Source of the DNA: Flavobacteriales bacterium UBA2306
GTDB taxonomy: Bacteria; Bacteroidota; Bacteroidia; Flavobacteriales; Weeksellaceae
Length of the DNA: 50,073 nt
Direction: 5' to 3'
Assembly (NCBI GenBank): GCA_002345565.1
Contig: DDVS01000001.1
Location: 1-50,073, forward strand
Positions within the stretch are counted from its first letter, which is position 1. Each line of letters opens with the position of its first letter. Position numbers and translations under genes: made by a program. The notes under the pieces were generated by a model. It had not been told where the DNA came from and made no database searches. It was given only the letters and a program-made list of their open reading frames with translations. Of the stretch, positions 8,758-18,150 are shown one piece after another.

Positions 8758-11700
8758 ATGAAAAATTCCTATTACCATGTAGGAGGTATTTTCTTTGGCC
8801 TTATGTTGACCGCTGTCAGCAACAACACAAAAGCCCAAACACGCAGCATTTCCGGTACCGTTACCACATCCGGCAAACCCCTTTCAGGAGTCGTGATCTC
8901 CCAAGAAGGCAGTGACCAGGTAACAATGACCGCTAATAATGGAACCTACACATTACAGGTTACTGCAGAAAATCCCATCCTATTGTTCAGACATCCTGAT
9001 TATGCTGAAGAAAAATTCACACTCACCAATCAGACCGTCGTCAATATTAGCTTAGAACAACAAGTAAAGGGAATCGAAGAAGTTATTCTCAACGCAGGCT
9101 ACTACAAGGTCAAAGACAAAGAAAGCACCGGTAGTATCGCCAGAGTTTCAGCAAAAGACATCGAAAACCAACCCGTGACCAATGTCCTGTCAGCAGCACA
9201 GGGCAGAATGGCCGGGGTAAATATTACACAGAATTCGGGGGTAGCCGGTGGAGGCTATGATGTGCAGATCAGGGGCAGAAACAGCCTTCGAACATTATCC
9301 AACAGTGCGGTTGATGGTAACCAACCATTGTACGTATTGGATGGTGTGCCCATGTCATCTCCTGTGACATCTGTATTCTCAACACAAATTCTGCCTTTCC
9401 AAAATATCAATCCGCTCAACAGCATCAACCCCAATGATATTGAGAGCCTGGAAATTTTAAAAGATGCGGATGCGACAGCCATCTATGGAAGCAGGGGAGC
9501 CAATGGGGTAATCCTTATTACAACAAAGAAAGGAAATAAGAATAAATCCAACCTCAGCATCAGCTCAAGCCTGGCGTTCAGCAGTGTAGCATCCCGCTTA
9601 AAGATGATGGACACCTCTGAATATGTCGCCATGCGAAAAGCCGCATTCGTCAATGATAACATTTCGACTTATCCTGCTACGGCTTATGATGTGAATGGTG
9701 CCTGGGATGAGAATCGTTATACGGACTGGCAAAAGACACTCATCGGCAAAACCGCTACGACTTCCAATACGAGCGTAGGATTGTCAGGTGGTTCTGACGG
9801 TTGGACGTATCGTATTAATGCCACACACAATGAACAGACCACGGTTTATCCGGCTGACTACCAATACAAGAACAATGTGTTATCAATGGGTTTTACCCAC
9901 AGGTCAAAGGATAATAAATTAAACATTTCACTATCGAATAATTTTTCACAGCAGTTCAACAATGTGATCAATGAGGATCTGACGAACATCAGTCTGTTTT
10001 TAAGTCCAAATGCCCCCGCATTGTATAATAATGACGGATCACTTAACTGGCAAAATAACACCTTTACCAATCCGATGGCTTCAACAGTGGTCACCTATCA
10101 GAATGATTCCAAGCAGATCAATAACAGTCTGAACGTTTCCTATCAGATCTTGCCGAACATTAGTTTCAGCATCAATTCGGGATTTAACTATCAGAATTTC
10201 GAAGAGTTCAATCTACGTCCCCATACTAGATACAATCCTGCGTTTAACTTTACCAGTGCGACCGGATCAAGTACATTTACCAGTTCGTTCTCGTCCTTTT
10301 CCTATAATATAGAACCCCAGTTAAATGCAGATTACAGGACTGGAAAAGGCAAGCTGAATGTTCTGGTTGGGGCCACGCTCAACTCATCAGAATCCAAACA
10401 ATCGTCTATTCAGGGTTCAGGATTCGAGAGCAATGCTTTGATGATGAACATCAATGCAGCAAAGACCAAGATCTTTTCAGACATCATCTCCAAAGACTAC
10501 AAGTATATAGCGTTGTTTGGAAGGATCAACTATCAACTGGACAATAAGTACATTATCAATGTAACAGCCAGAAGAGATGGTTCCAGCAGATTTGGTCCCA
10601 ACAACCGGTTCGCCAATTTTGGAGCAGTAGGAGCGGCTTGGCTGTTTTCTAAGGAAAATTTCCTGAGCAACACAAGCTGGTTAAGCTTTGGTAAACTACG
10701 GGGAAGTTACGGAATAGCAGGAAGTGATAATATAGGCGATGCCCAGTACCGTGATACCTATTCAGTCGCTTCAACAAGCATTTACAATAGCGTTGTGGGC
10801 CTTGTCCCAACAAGATTGTTCAATGGAAATTTCAGTTGGGAAAAAACCAAAAAACTTGAATTAGCGTTAGAGACTTCTTTTCTCAAAGAGAGAATAGGTT
10901 TCAATGTTTCCTACTACAGAAACAGGTCTGACAACCAACTTGTCGGTTTGCCGCTTCCGGCAACCACGGGCTTTAGTTCGGTGCAGGCCAATTTAAACGC
11001 AACGGTCGAAAATAAGGGATGGGAATTTGAATTGCGAACGTCGCCGATCAAGACCAAGACCTTTTTATGGCAGTCCGATCTCAATTTGACCGTTCCCAAG
11101 AATATTCTTCTTGCATTTCCAAACCTTGAAGGTTCGACCTATGCGAATCAATATGTCATCGGACAAAGTACATCCATCGTGAAATTGTATGATTTTTCAG
11201 GAATTAATCCGGCAACAGGCTTATATTCATTTACCGATGTTAATGGTGATGGCAAAATTTCATCCCCCGATGACAACAAAAGTATTGAAGACCTGTCCGT
11301 AAAATTCTATGGGGGCTGGTCCAATCGCTTCAGTTACAAAAACTGGGATCTCTCATTTTTAATACAATTTACGAAACAGCGCAATTATAACTATCACAGC
11401 TATATGCCTGTAGCAGGAACGATGAACAATCAGGCACAGGAAGTTACTGATGTCTGGTCTTCATCAAATCCAACGGGTTACTATATGCCTTACAGCACGG
11501 GAGCGAATGCCGGAAAGAACGCTTACCACGCTAATTTCACGCGCAGTACTGCTTCTGTAGGGGATGCTTCATTTATCCGATTGAAAAATGTACAACTCAA
11601 CTATAAAATTCCTGTCGAATTAGCATCCGCACAAGTAGTCATCTATCTACAGGGACAGAATGTGCTGACCCTGACAAAGTACTTCGGAGTAGATCCAGAA

Positions 11701-11766
11701 TTTGTAGCAACAGGTTTTTTGCCTCCATTGAAAACGTGGTCGATCGGTACCCAAATTAATTTTTAA
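8758..11766 (+). CDS. SusC/RagA-like TonB-dependent outer membrane receptor
   Basis: This outer-membrane TonB-dependent transporter of the SusC class forms a lidded importer with the SusD-like lipoprotein. The 1002-residue protein has a signal peptide ending near NNTKAQ, then a carboxypeptidase-regulatory-like beta domain (about 28-105). The plug domain follows, with VQIRGRNSL, PLYVLDGVPM and the hallmark SLEILKDADATAIYGSRGAN. A beta barrel runs to the terminal INF. It is the first gene of an operon with the SusD-like and S9 peptidase genes. With a peptidase and no glycoside hydrolase next to it, a peptide or protein substrate is more likely than a glycan; that is inference. Confidence 0.95.
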   Translation: MKNSYYHVGGIFFGLMLTAVSNNTKAQTRSISGTVTTSGKPLSGVVISQEGSDQVTMTANNGTYTLQVTAENPILLFRHPDYAEEKFTLTNQTVVNISLEQQVKGIEEVILNAGYYKVKDKESTGSIARVSAKDIENQPVTNVLSAAQGRMAGVNITQNSGVAGGGYDVQIRGRNSLRTLSNSAVDGNQPLYVLDGVPMSSPVTSVFSTQILPFQNINPLNSINPNDIESLEILKDADATAIYGSRGANGVILITTKKGNKNKSNLSISSSLAFSSVASRLKMMDTSEYVAMRKAAFVNDNISTYPATAYDVNGAWDENRYTDWQKTLIGKTATTSNTSVGLSGGSDGWTYRINATHNEQTTVYPADYQYKNNVLSMGFTHRSKDNKLNISLSNNFSQQFNNVINEDLTNISLFLSPNAPALYNNDGSLNWQNNTFTNPMASTVVTYQNDSKQINNSLNVSYQILPNISFSINSGFNYQNFEEFNLRPHTRYNPAFNFTSATGSSTFTSSFSSFSYNIEPQLNADYRTGKGKLNVLVGATLNSSESKQSSIQGSGFESNALMMNINAAKTKIFSDIISKDYKYIALFGRINYQLDNKYIINVTARRDGSSRFGPNNRFANFGAVGAAWLFSKENFLSNTSWLSFGKLRGSYGIAGSDNIGDAQYRDTYSVASTSIYNSVVGLVPTRLFNGNFSWEKTKKLELALETSFLKERIGFNVSYYRNRSDNQLVGLPLPATTGFSSVQANLNATVENKGWEFELRTSPIKTKTFLWQSDLNLTVPKNILLAFPNLEGSTYANQYVIGQSTSIVKLYDFSGINPATGLYSFTDVNGDGKISSPDDNKSIEDLSVKFYGGWSNRFSYKNWDLSFLIQFTKQRNYNYHSYMPVAGTMNNQAQEVTDVWSSSNPTGYYMPYSTGANAGKNAYHANFTRSTASVGDASFIRLKNVQLNYKIPVELASAQVVIYLQGQNVLTLTKYFGVDPEFVATGFLPPLKTWSIGTQINF

Positions 11767-11777
11767 AGCCTTACAAA

Positions 11778-13166
11778 ATGAAAAACATTATCACCAATAG
11801 AATCAAATGTCTGACAGTCGGTTACATGATCCTCACTTCAATTTCATGCGAAAAATTTATCGATACAGAACTGCCCTATAATCAGATAGGTACTAATGAG
11901 GTTTATTCGAATGTCTCATCAGCCAATGCAGCATTGGCAGGATTATATGCAGAACTTTGGAGCTCTTCCATGATCTCGGGGGATGTTACAGGTTCTGCTG
12001 CCATTCTCGGAACTTATACAGATGACCTTAACTGTTATGCACCCTACATTCAAAATGGTTTAGTCGATCTGTATAACAATGTGCAAATACCAAGTAATAC
12101 CATTGTGTATAATTTATGGTCAAAAGCCTATAAGCACATCTATTATGCAAACTCCATCATCAAAGGAGTCAAGGAATCCACTTCAATTTCCCAGTCAAAT
12201 AAAGATCGGTTGATCGGAGAGGCTACGGTGTTGCGTTCTTTGCTATATTATAATCTTTCGCAGATCTTTGATGAGATCCCATATACGGACACCACAGATT
12301 ATCTCTACAACAGCCATTTGAAAAAAATATCAAAAGTTCAATTGATGGCTCAACTTGAAAATGATCTTAAATCAGTATTGAATGGTCTCAGCGATCAATA
12401 TGCCAATCAGGAAAGGATCTATGCCAATAGAAAGGTTGCTGAACTTTTATTAGGCAAAGTCCTTTTAGTGAGTGAAAAATGGAGCGAGGCGGAAAACTTG
12501 TTTTTCCAAATAGTACAATCACCATTATATGTCTGGGAAACAGATCTGACTAAGGTCTTCAATAAAACAGGCAAGCATATTTTATGGCAGTTAAAACCTG
12601 CTAACTCCACAGATGCAACGAAAGAATATCTGCTTTATAATTTCACAACAAGCCTTCCGACAACATTTGCACTGTCGGATGCTCTGGTCAATTCTTTTGA
12701 AACCGGCGATTTACGGAAACAAACCTGGATAATGCAGACAGTGATCAATCAGAAAACCTATTTCCGTCCAATGAAATACAGAAACCCTGTCAATTCGAAT
12801 ACAACCGAGAATTCAGTTGTGTTTAGACTTGAGGAAGTGTACCTGTTGTATGCAGAAAGTTTGACACAGCAAAACAAGATAGCAGAGGCTAAACCTCTCG
12901 TTGACAAATTGAGACAAAGAGCCGGACTTGCTCTATTGCCTACCGGAATTTCAAAAGAGAATCTGACCAATAGAATTGCAGACGAGTTCAGGCATGAGTT
13001 CTTTGCTGAAATGGGACATCGTTTTTTTGACTTGAAGCGGTTAAAGAAAATGGACATTATTGCTTTGTCCAAGCCCAACTGGAAAAGCTTTCATAGTGCT
13101 TTTCCAATTCCTGAGAAAGAACTGACCATTAATCAAAACCTTAATCCACAAAACCAGGGATACTGA
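11778..13166 (+). CDS. SusD/RagB-like outer membrane lipoprotein
   Basis: This surface lipoprotein caps the SusC-like barrel and captures substrate. The 462-residue protein starts with a lipoprotein signal peptide with lipobox LTSISC, placing the lipidated Cys at about residue 24. A SusD N-terminal TPR-like region follows (SSANAALAGLYAELW, AYKHIYYANSIIKG, EATVLRSLLYYNLSQIF). The RagB/SusD C-terminal part shows FRLEEVYLLYAESL and RHEFFAEMGHRFFDLKR. It starts 11 bases after the SusC-like gene, and its stop codon overlaps the next start by one base. Confidence 0.93.
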   Translation: MKNIITNRIKCLTVGYMILTSISCEKFIDTELPYNQIGTNEVYSNVSSANAALAGLYAELWSSSMISGDVTGSAAILGTYTDDLNCYAPYIQNGLVDLYNNVQIPSNTIVYNLWSKAYKHIYYANSIIKGVKESTSISQSNKDRLIGEATVLRSLLYYNLSQIFDEIPYTDTTDYLYNSHLKKISKVQLMAQLENDLKSVLNGLSDQYANQERIYANRKVAELLLGKVLLVSEKWSEAENLFFQIVQSPLYVWETDLTKVFNKTGKHILWQLKPANSTDATKEYLLYNFTTSLPTTFALSDALVNSFETGDLRKQTWIMQTVINQKTYFRPMKYRNPVNSNTTENSVVFRLEEVYLLYAESLTQQNKIAEAKPLVDKLRQRAGLALLPTGISKENLTNRIADEFRHEFFAEMGHRFFDLKRLKKMDIIALSKPNWKSFHSAFPIPEKELTINQNLNPQNQGY

Positions 13167-15610
13167 TGAAAAGGATTATTATGCTGATGCTGTTGTGCAT
13201 ATGCCATCTGGCATATGCACAAAAAGACAGTGATTCTCTCTCTGCGGAAAAGAAGCAGAATGAGGCCTACGATATCCATGTGAAAAGTACCTCAAAAGAT
13301 GGAAAATGGCTGGCATTTTTTAAAATGTACGATGATAACAGCGACACTCTTGTGATCGCTAACCGAAAAGAACCTGAAATTCAATATAAAAGGTTAAAAG
13401 TTTTAGATCATGAATGGAGCAGGGATCAACAATTGATTTTAAAATATAAAGATCGAACGGAGATCTTTGACTATGCTCATAACAAAAAAAAGATCTTGCC
13501 AGCCTGCCAAACTTTCGGTATACTGCATAAAGAAAACATTGTTGCTTTAAATACTTCTCAGCAAGTATTATTATATGATCTTAAAGGTCATAAAGTCATG
13601 GATAGTATAAATAGAGTCGTCAAGGTATTTTATATTGATGGTGGACTGTATTTGCAAACTAAGAACAATGAAGAATATCATTTGATACATTGGAGTGATG
13701 GTAAAGCAATCACAATCTACAAGTCTTCCGATCAGGTTTCGAATCTCCTTGCTTTGCAGAATAATACATTATTGATTTTCGAAAAAAAAGAAAACCTAAT
13801 ACACGATATTGTGTATTATGATGTTTCCTTGAAAAAAGAATATAGATTTTCCCAAGATCAGCTCATCAACTTTAATTCCGCAACTGCATACCAAAGAAGT
13901 GATGGGAAGATAATAATCAATTCTGAAAAAATTAAGGATAAGAGTAGGATAGATGTTCCTGAAATTTGGAATACATCTGATAATAATATCATTGATAAAT
14001 TTAAAAGATCATTTAGTACCAAATTTCTTTGGACACCAGTTGAAAACAATTCGGTACAATTGGGCACTGACAAGTTAAATAGGGTGGTGGATATCAATAA
14101 TAACGACTATTTCCTTGCTTTCAGTTTCTCTGAACTACAGGATTACACAGTAAAAAAGACGCCATCTAAAGTTTACCGCTATAATATTATGAATGGAACT
14201 TATGATTATATCGATACAATAAGTTCGAATGTCAACTATTCTCCAGACGGTAAATATCTACTTTACAAAAAGGGAAACTGTTGGAAATTATTAGAAATTA
14301 ATTCACTAAAATATAAAAATATTGAAAATATGAATTTTTCTAATCCCTATTTTACCACTAGAAGTAAGATCTACTTTGACGGTTCAGAAGGCATTTGGGA
14401 TTACGATATAAAACTTGATAAGTTAAGACAGAGGTTTAATAGGGAGAAAGGAAATTATAAAATATTAAATTTTAAGTTTAATTCCAAGTTCACAAATTAT
14501 TTTTTTGAACTTACATTTAACAGTAAGGTTATTAACGAGTTTAACTATTTGTTCGAGGTAAACAACGAATTGAACTCAACGATATCAGTGTTTGAACACT
14601 ATGACAACAGATACCACAACATAATCAACTCCACTCAGTCAAAAATTGTCCTTCAAAAAACTGACAACGCAAAAAATGCCTACTTATTTACAGAGGAAAA
14701 TTTCAATCAGCCTAAGCAGATCATCGATGTTAGCAGATTGTACAGTAAAAAAGTAATCTTCCGATCAAATGATAAAGATGAAGCCCAATCAATAATTAAG
14801 GCTGAAACCATTAAGTATAAAAATACTGTGGGAGTGGGGCTTAAAGGTATTTTATATTATCCTCTACATTATAAAGAGGGAAAAAAGTATCCGATGGTAG
14901 TCCATGTCTATCAGATACAAAGTGATAAAATAAATCAATTTCCACTGCTTTTGGAGAATGATATTGATACTGGTTTTAGTATCAGAACTCTTATTGAAAA
15001 AGGCTATTTTGTTTATATGCCTGATATAGTTTTTGACAATAGAGGCACTGGAATTTCAGCATTGGATTGTGTTAATAAATCACTTGATGCATTGATCGGA
15101 AACCCGTTGATCGATTTTGAAAAGATAGCATTAACGGGACATTCCCATGGCGGATACATTACAAATTTTATTGCGACCCGTTCCGTTCGATTTGCGACCT
15201 TTGTGTCCGGTGCAGGCAATAGTGACATTATCAGGTCCTACTATTCCCTAAACGAAGAATTTATCAGCCCTTTTTATTGGCAGTTCGAGAGCGGACAATA
15301 TGAGATGAATATTCCGTTTGTCAAGGACAAGAAGTTATATTTCAAAAATAATCCCATACATTATGTAGAACAAGTATCAAAGCCAGTACTCTTATGGACA
15401 GGAAAAAAGGACAAAAATATTGAATGGGGCCAGGTTATGGAATTTTTCATTGGACTTAAAAGAAATAATAAAATTGCGACATTGCTCGAGTATCCTGATG
15501 AAGGTCATACCTTTTCCTCAAAAACCACTGCAAAAGATCTTCACAATAGGATTCTGCAGTGGTTCGGGTACTATTTGAAAGAAGAACAAAAACCTAACTG
15601 GATCGATTAA
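13166..15610 (+). CDS. Secreted S9 (prolyl oligopeptidase) family peptidase
   Basis: An 814-residue exported serine peptidase with a signal peptide ending near HLAYAQ. Residues ~30-560 are a divergent beta-propeller-like region. The C-terminal alpha/beta hydrolase domain has the nucleophile elbow GHSHGG (S660), an acid at D749 (GKKDKN) and H781 (DEGHTF), so the triad looks complete. S9 enzymes cleave short peptides. Translation is coupled to the SusD-like gene by a one-base overlap (TGATG). The likely role is to trim imported or captured peptides in the periplasm or at the surface. The unusual HSHGG elbow and poorly conserved propeller separate it from classical DPP-IV. Confidence 0.88.
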   Translation: MKRIIMLMLLCICHLAYAQKDSDSLSAEKKQNEAYDIHVKSTSKDGKWLAFFKMYDDNSDTLVIANRKEPEIQYKRLKVLDHEWSRDQQLILKYKDRTEIFDYAHNKKKILPACQTFGILHKENIVALNTSQQVLLYDLKGHKVMDSINRVVKVFYIDGGLYLQTKNNEEYHLIHWSDGKAITIYKSSDQVSNLLALQNNTLLIFEKKENLIHDIVYYDVSLKKEYRFSQDQLINFNSATAYQRSDGKIIINSEKIKDKSRIDVPEIWNTSDNNIIDKFKRSFSTKFLWTPVENNSVQLGTDKLNRVVDINNNDYFLAFSFSELQDYTVKKTPSKVYRYNIMNGTYDYIDTISSNVNYSPDGKYLLYKKGNCWKLLEINSLKYKNIENMNFSNPYFTTRSKIYFDGSEGIWDYDIKLDKLRQRFNREKGNYKILNFKFNSKFTNYFFELTFNSKVINEFNYLFEVNNELNSTISVFEHYDNRYHNIINSTQSKIVLQKTDNAKNAYLFTEENFNQPKQIIDVSRLYSKKVIFRSNDKDEAQSIIKAETIKYKNTVGVGLKGILYYPLHYKEGKKYPMVVHVYQIQSDKINQFPLLLENDIDTGFSIRTLIEKGYFVYMPDIVFDNRGTGISALDCVNKSLDALIGNPLIDFEKIALTGHSHGGYITNFIATRSVRFATFVSGAGNSDIIRSYYSLNEEFISPFYWQFESGQYEMNIPFVKDKKLYFKNNPIHYVEQVSKPVLLWTGKKDKNIEWGQVMEFFIGLKRNNKIATLLEYPDEGHTFSSKTTAKDLHNRILQWFGYYLKEEQKPNWID

Positions 15611-15619
15611 CAATAGAAA

Positions 15620-15647
15620 AGGATGCCTTTCGGCATCCTATCTTTTT
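15620..15647. terminator. Bidirectional terminator between S9 peptidase and DUF6520-like gene
   Basis: An 8-bp stem AGGATGCC/GGCATCCT (15620-15627 and 15632-15639) with a TTTC tetraloop, followed by ATCTTTTT. An A run on the left makes it usable on the minus strand too. It separates two convergent operons. Confidence 0.85.
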
Positions 15648-15921
15648 AATTTCTGTGAAGCGTTACGCCACACTCAGTATCACTCAGAGGTTGTTGCATT
15701 ACTCTTAGAGATCCAGCAATGTGTTCTGTACAGATTGGACCACTTGTAGGGTTGCAGTCTACTTCTCCTACAACAATGCATTTCTCATTGGGAGCTGATG
15801 CATCGAAGTAATAAGCAATTTCTGCTTTTTTGTCTGTTTTTGCTTTATTGGTTGCAAAAGCACTTCCGACACCGAATACTAGAACGGCTACGGGAATCAG
15901 GACTGTTTTAAGATTTTTCAT
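15646..15921 (-). CDS. Small exported protein, DUF6520-like
   Basis: A 91-residue protein with a clear Sec signal peptide (PVAVLVFGVGSAFA, cleavage near 24). The mature part is short and contains four cysteines, which could form two disulfides. The MKNLKTVL start, FGVGSAFAT cleavage region and AYYFDASAPNEKC segment match the DUF6520 type often found beside MauE-like genes in flavobacteria; recognition is from memory. It is the last gene of the minus-strand operon, 47 bases after the MauE-like gene. Function is unknown. A disulfide-bonded secreted factor or a precursor peptide is a guess from context. Confidence 0.7.
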   Translation of the reverse strand: MKNLKTVLIPVAVLVFGVGSAFATNKAKTDKKAEIAYYFDASAPNEKCIVVGEVDCNPTSGPICTEHIAGSLRVMQQPLSDTECGVTLHRN

Positions 15922-15968
15922 AATAATAAGTATTAAGATGTGCCTACAATTAATTCAGGTTTTCGGCA

Positions 15969-17450
15969 TTACCTGCGAAATTCGTCAAGTATCGGTTGCG
16001 CAAAATGATATTTGACAATTTCATTTCCAATTAGAATATATATGTATTCTCCAGCAACAAGCATATCCTTCACTTTTTCACCATGGCTATCGGGAATCAA
16101 AAAGCTTCCGGAATAATATTGCTGGTTGATTTTATACATATCAATGATGCTTGCTTTATTCCATTGCATAATTCCATCATGAGTGGCTTTAGAATTCGAG
16201 TTGACAAATAAAAGATTACCATAAACAGCTGCATTTTTTACACTTTGCTGAAGCGGATTTTTTATTTTGTTTGATCCATCGGGTAATTTTACAGTTTCTG
16301 TTTTTTTCTTTTTGTTAAAGCTGATCAGTTTGAATTTATTCTGTTGATGTGTTATATTGTTTACTACAGTAAATTCATTTTTATAATAGTACAGGTATAA
16401 AAAATTCTTTTTATCAAAATCAGAAATCAATAGACCGTCATTTTCTATATAGCCAGGATCTTGCGTTCCTAGAATATCATAATTAAGATCAAATTGATGA
16501 TCCTGATAAGTTCCAATGACAAAAGTTTTAAATTTTGAACTTTGGGATCTAAATAGAAAGGATGTATCTGATATTACATTCAGCTGATCAAAGTACATGT
16601 CATTTAAACTGACAGTTCGTAATGAATCAGCTTGATTTAAACTACTTTTATAAATAATAGGAACAGTACCATCATAAATGTAATAATACGGAAGCTGAAA
16701 AGTCACTCTTAAACTTTTGAACGAGTGTGATTTCGGATCTAAAGGGATTCTAAACTTTGAAAAACTCTGGAGATCCTTTTTTACAATGGTGAGGTTTAGA
16801 GGAGCAGTTGTATTTCCCAGATAGATGTTATTCTTATCCTGACCGATAAAATAAAACGAATTATAATTTATATTGAGCCTTACTTCATCTTTTAGTACGT
16901 GTGGTATGTATCTTCTTGTAAAATTGTTATTTTTTCTTAATTGATTCTCTGATTTAATATACAGTAAAAAGACACTCAATGAGCTTAAGATCACAATGAC
17001 CGAAACCACTGATATATACTTTTTTGCTTTCTGATTTCTATGTGCTTCAGACAAACATATAGCGATCATCAATATAATGACACATATAGCATTGAAAATA
17101 AAGTGAGTTCTCCAACTCATATTCTCCAGAATGCCACCACACGAACAAGGCACAAATTCACTATACTCAAGAATTAAATAAATGTACATTGTAAATGCTG
17201 ACATAATTCCTAAGGAATAATATAAGCCTATATGCCTGCTTTTAGGAAACAGTAGGATGGCGACAATCATCAATTCTATGATGATAACAAGATATGATAC
17301 CATCCCGGCATATGAACTTAATAAAGGTGACTGTGCGATTTGAACCTGAAAATTTTTGAAATCCAGTATTTTGCTTACGCTTGCGTAAAGAAACAGTACA
17401 ATAAAAAAATAAGAGATGACTTCGGTAAAAATGAATAATAATCTTTTCAT
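15969..17450 (-). CDS. MauE/DoxX-like redox membrane protein with large C-terminal domain
   Basis: A 493-residue protein with two parts. The N-terminal ~165 residues form a MauE-type membrane bundle: helices at about 5-25, 48-68, 73-95, 113-133 and 147-165. A C102-S-C104-GG motif lies in a loop, as in MauE/DoxX proteins linked to thiol-disulfide exchange. The remaining ~325 residues are polar and rich in beta-prone segments such as YNSFYFIGQDKNNIYLG. They probably form an extracytoplasmic propeller-like domain. The usual MauE is only about 150-200 residues, so this is an extended form. It may keep the Cys-containing products of its neighbours correctly oxidised. Confidence 0.75.
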   Translation of the reverse strand: MKRLLFIFTEVISYFFIVLFLYASVSKILDFKNFQVQIAQSPLLSSYAGMVSYLVIIIELMIVAILLFPKSRHIGLYYSLGIMSAFTMYIYLILEYSEFVPCSCGGILENMSWRTHFIFNAICVIILMIAICLSEAHRNQKAKKYISVVSVIVILSSLSVFLLYIKSENQLRKNNNFTRRYIPHVLKDEVRLNINYNSFYFIGQDKNNIYLGNTTAPLNLTIVKKDLQSFSKFRIPLDPKSHSFKSLRVTFQLPYYYIYDGTVPIIYKSSLNQADSLRTVSLNDMYFDQLNVISDTSFLFRSQSSKFKTFVIGTYQDHQFDLNYDILGTQDPGYIENDGLLISDFDKKNFLYLYYYKNEFTVVNNITHQQNKFKLISFNKKKKTETVKLPDGSNKIKNPLQQSVKNAAVYGNLLFVNSNSKATHDGIMQWNKASIIDMYKINQQYYSGSFLIPDSHGEKVKDMLVAGEYIYILIGNEIVKYHFAQPILDEFRR

Positions 17451-17469
17451 AGCTTTGTTTCTATTAAGT

Positions 17470-17637
17470 TTAACAGACCTGGATCAATCTCCATTTGATC
17501 TTCATTCCGCAATAGTCAGGCATGGGCGCACCTTTAGATAGGGTTACCGTAGTTCTAAAACTCCCCGTACTTTCCCAGATGCCGCTTTCCGGACATGGTA
17601 AGCCTGAGGCAGCTGATATGGAGGTACGAGGAATCAT
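17470..17637 (-). CDS. 55-residue Cys-containing small protein
   Basis: The frame runs from ATG at 17637 to TAA at 17470-17472, and an in-frame TGA two codons upstream fixes the start. The protein contains ASGLPCPESGIWES, then LSKGAPMPDYCG and a final KWRLIQVC. The pattern CPxSGIW...LSKG...P...W.L recurs in very short Bacteroidota proteins that I recall but cannot name securely; YjzC-like proteins are similar. It lies exactly between the lipoprotein and MauE-like genes with 15- and 19-base gaps, as expected for an operon member. There is no signal peptide, so it is probably cytoplasmic. Function is unknown. Confidence 0.65.
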   Translation of the reverse strand: MIPRTSISAASGLPCPESGIWESTGSFRTTVTLSKGAPMPDYCGMKIKWRLIQVC

Positions 17638-17652
17638 AGGTCATAGAATTGA

Positions 17653-17871
17653 TTAATTTTTGTTCGTGATCCTCCAGTTATCGCCATCTCTTACCGGCGG
17701 ATCGGGATCCACTATTTCTTCTGATGATCTTGCAGAGTCTTTTTTCATGATCGATATTTTCAGCCCCTCATATGAGCTGTCATCAGTTATGATATCTTCA
17801 TCTCGGTTTGCACAGTTTTGTAAACTCATTGCAGCGATTACTATACTAAAAATTGGGATTAACTTTTTCAT
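17653..17871 (-). CDS. Small lipoprotein, unknown function
   Basis: A 72-residue protein with a lipoprotein signal: MKKLIPIFSIVIAAMSLQNC, lipobox LQNC, lipidated Cys at about 20. The mature part is acidic and low in complexity (NRDEDIITDDSS, DPDPPVRDGDNW). The acidic residues after the Cys could act as a lipoprotein sorting signal. It is the first gene of the minus-strand operon that continues to the 55-residue protein, the MauE-like protein and the DUF6520-like protein. Confidence 0.7.
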   Translation of the reverse strand: MKKLIPIFSIVIAAMSLQNCANRDEDIITDDSSYEGLKISIMKKDSARSSEEIVDPDPPVRDGDNWRITNKN

Positions 17872-17896
17872 TGTAATTTCTTTTGATTAGGTTATC

Positions 17897-17906
17897 CCGA
17901 CGTCGG
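17897..17906. promoter_or_regulatory. Palindrome CCGACGTCGG, possible operator
   Basis: A perfect 10-bp palindrome of high GC in an AT-rich leader, 26 bases before the lipoprotein ATG and just downstream of the predicted -7 box. Its position suits a repressor site for the lipoprotein-MauE-DUF6520 operon. No protein partner is shown. Confidence 0.35.
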
Positions 17907-17927
17907 ATTGAATTAGAATTCTGAAGT

Positions 17928-17935
17928 CAAAGTTA
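17928..17935 (-). promoter_or_regulatory. Probable -7 box of the lipoprotein-MauE operon
   Basis: On the minus strand TAACTTTG matches TAnnTTTG exactly. A T-rich stretch lies about 19 bases upstream where a -33 box would be. The start codon is 56 bases downstream, leaving room for the palindromic site in the leader. Confidence 0.45.
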
Positions 17936-18115
17936 TAGTCACTGGAGACTGAAAAAAACTGTCCTGTGGCGCAATTTTAAAATAAATACGTCTCAATTTT
18001 AAAATTGTACCATTGCGAAAAAGCCTACAAAGGCTTATTGATCATTGGTCACAGGATTTCACGTATTGAATGGTCTTCGATGGCTTCCAAAGACATTTCT
18101 TATGATCAAAATTCG

Positions 18116-18123
18116 TATTTTTG
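18116..18123 (+). promoter_or_regulatory. Probable -7 box of the TPR-AraC regulator gene
   Basis: TATTTTTG matches the consensus TAnnTTTG and lies 27 bases before the ATG at 18151. The upstream -33 box is weak (TTTC at 18096). Confidence 0.4.
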
Positions 18124-18150
18124 AGATGGTGAGGTTCTAATAATCAGTAT

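Noticed and set aside
18021..18036. AAGCCT/AGGCTT hairpin before the AraC-type gene as a terminator
   Set aside because: The T run is on the minus strand, where no gene ends; it lies upstream of both divergent genes, so termination has no clear target.
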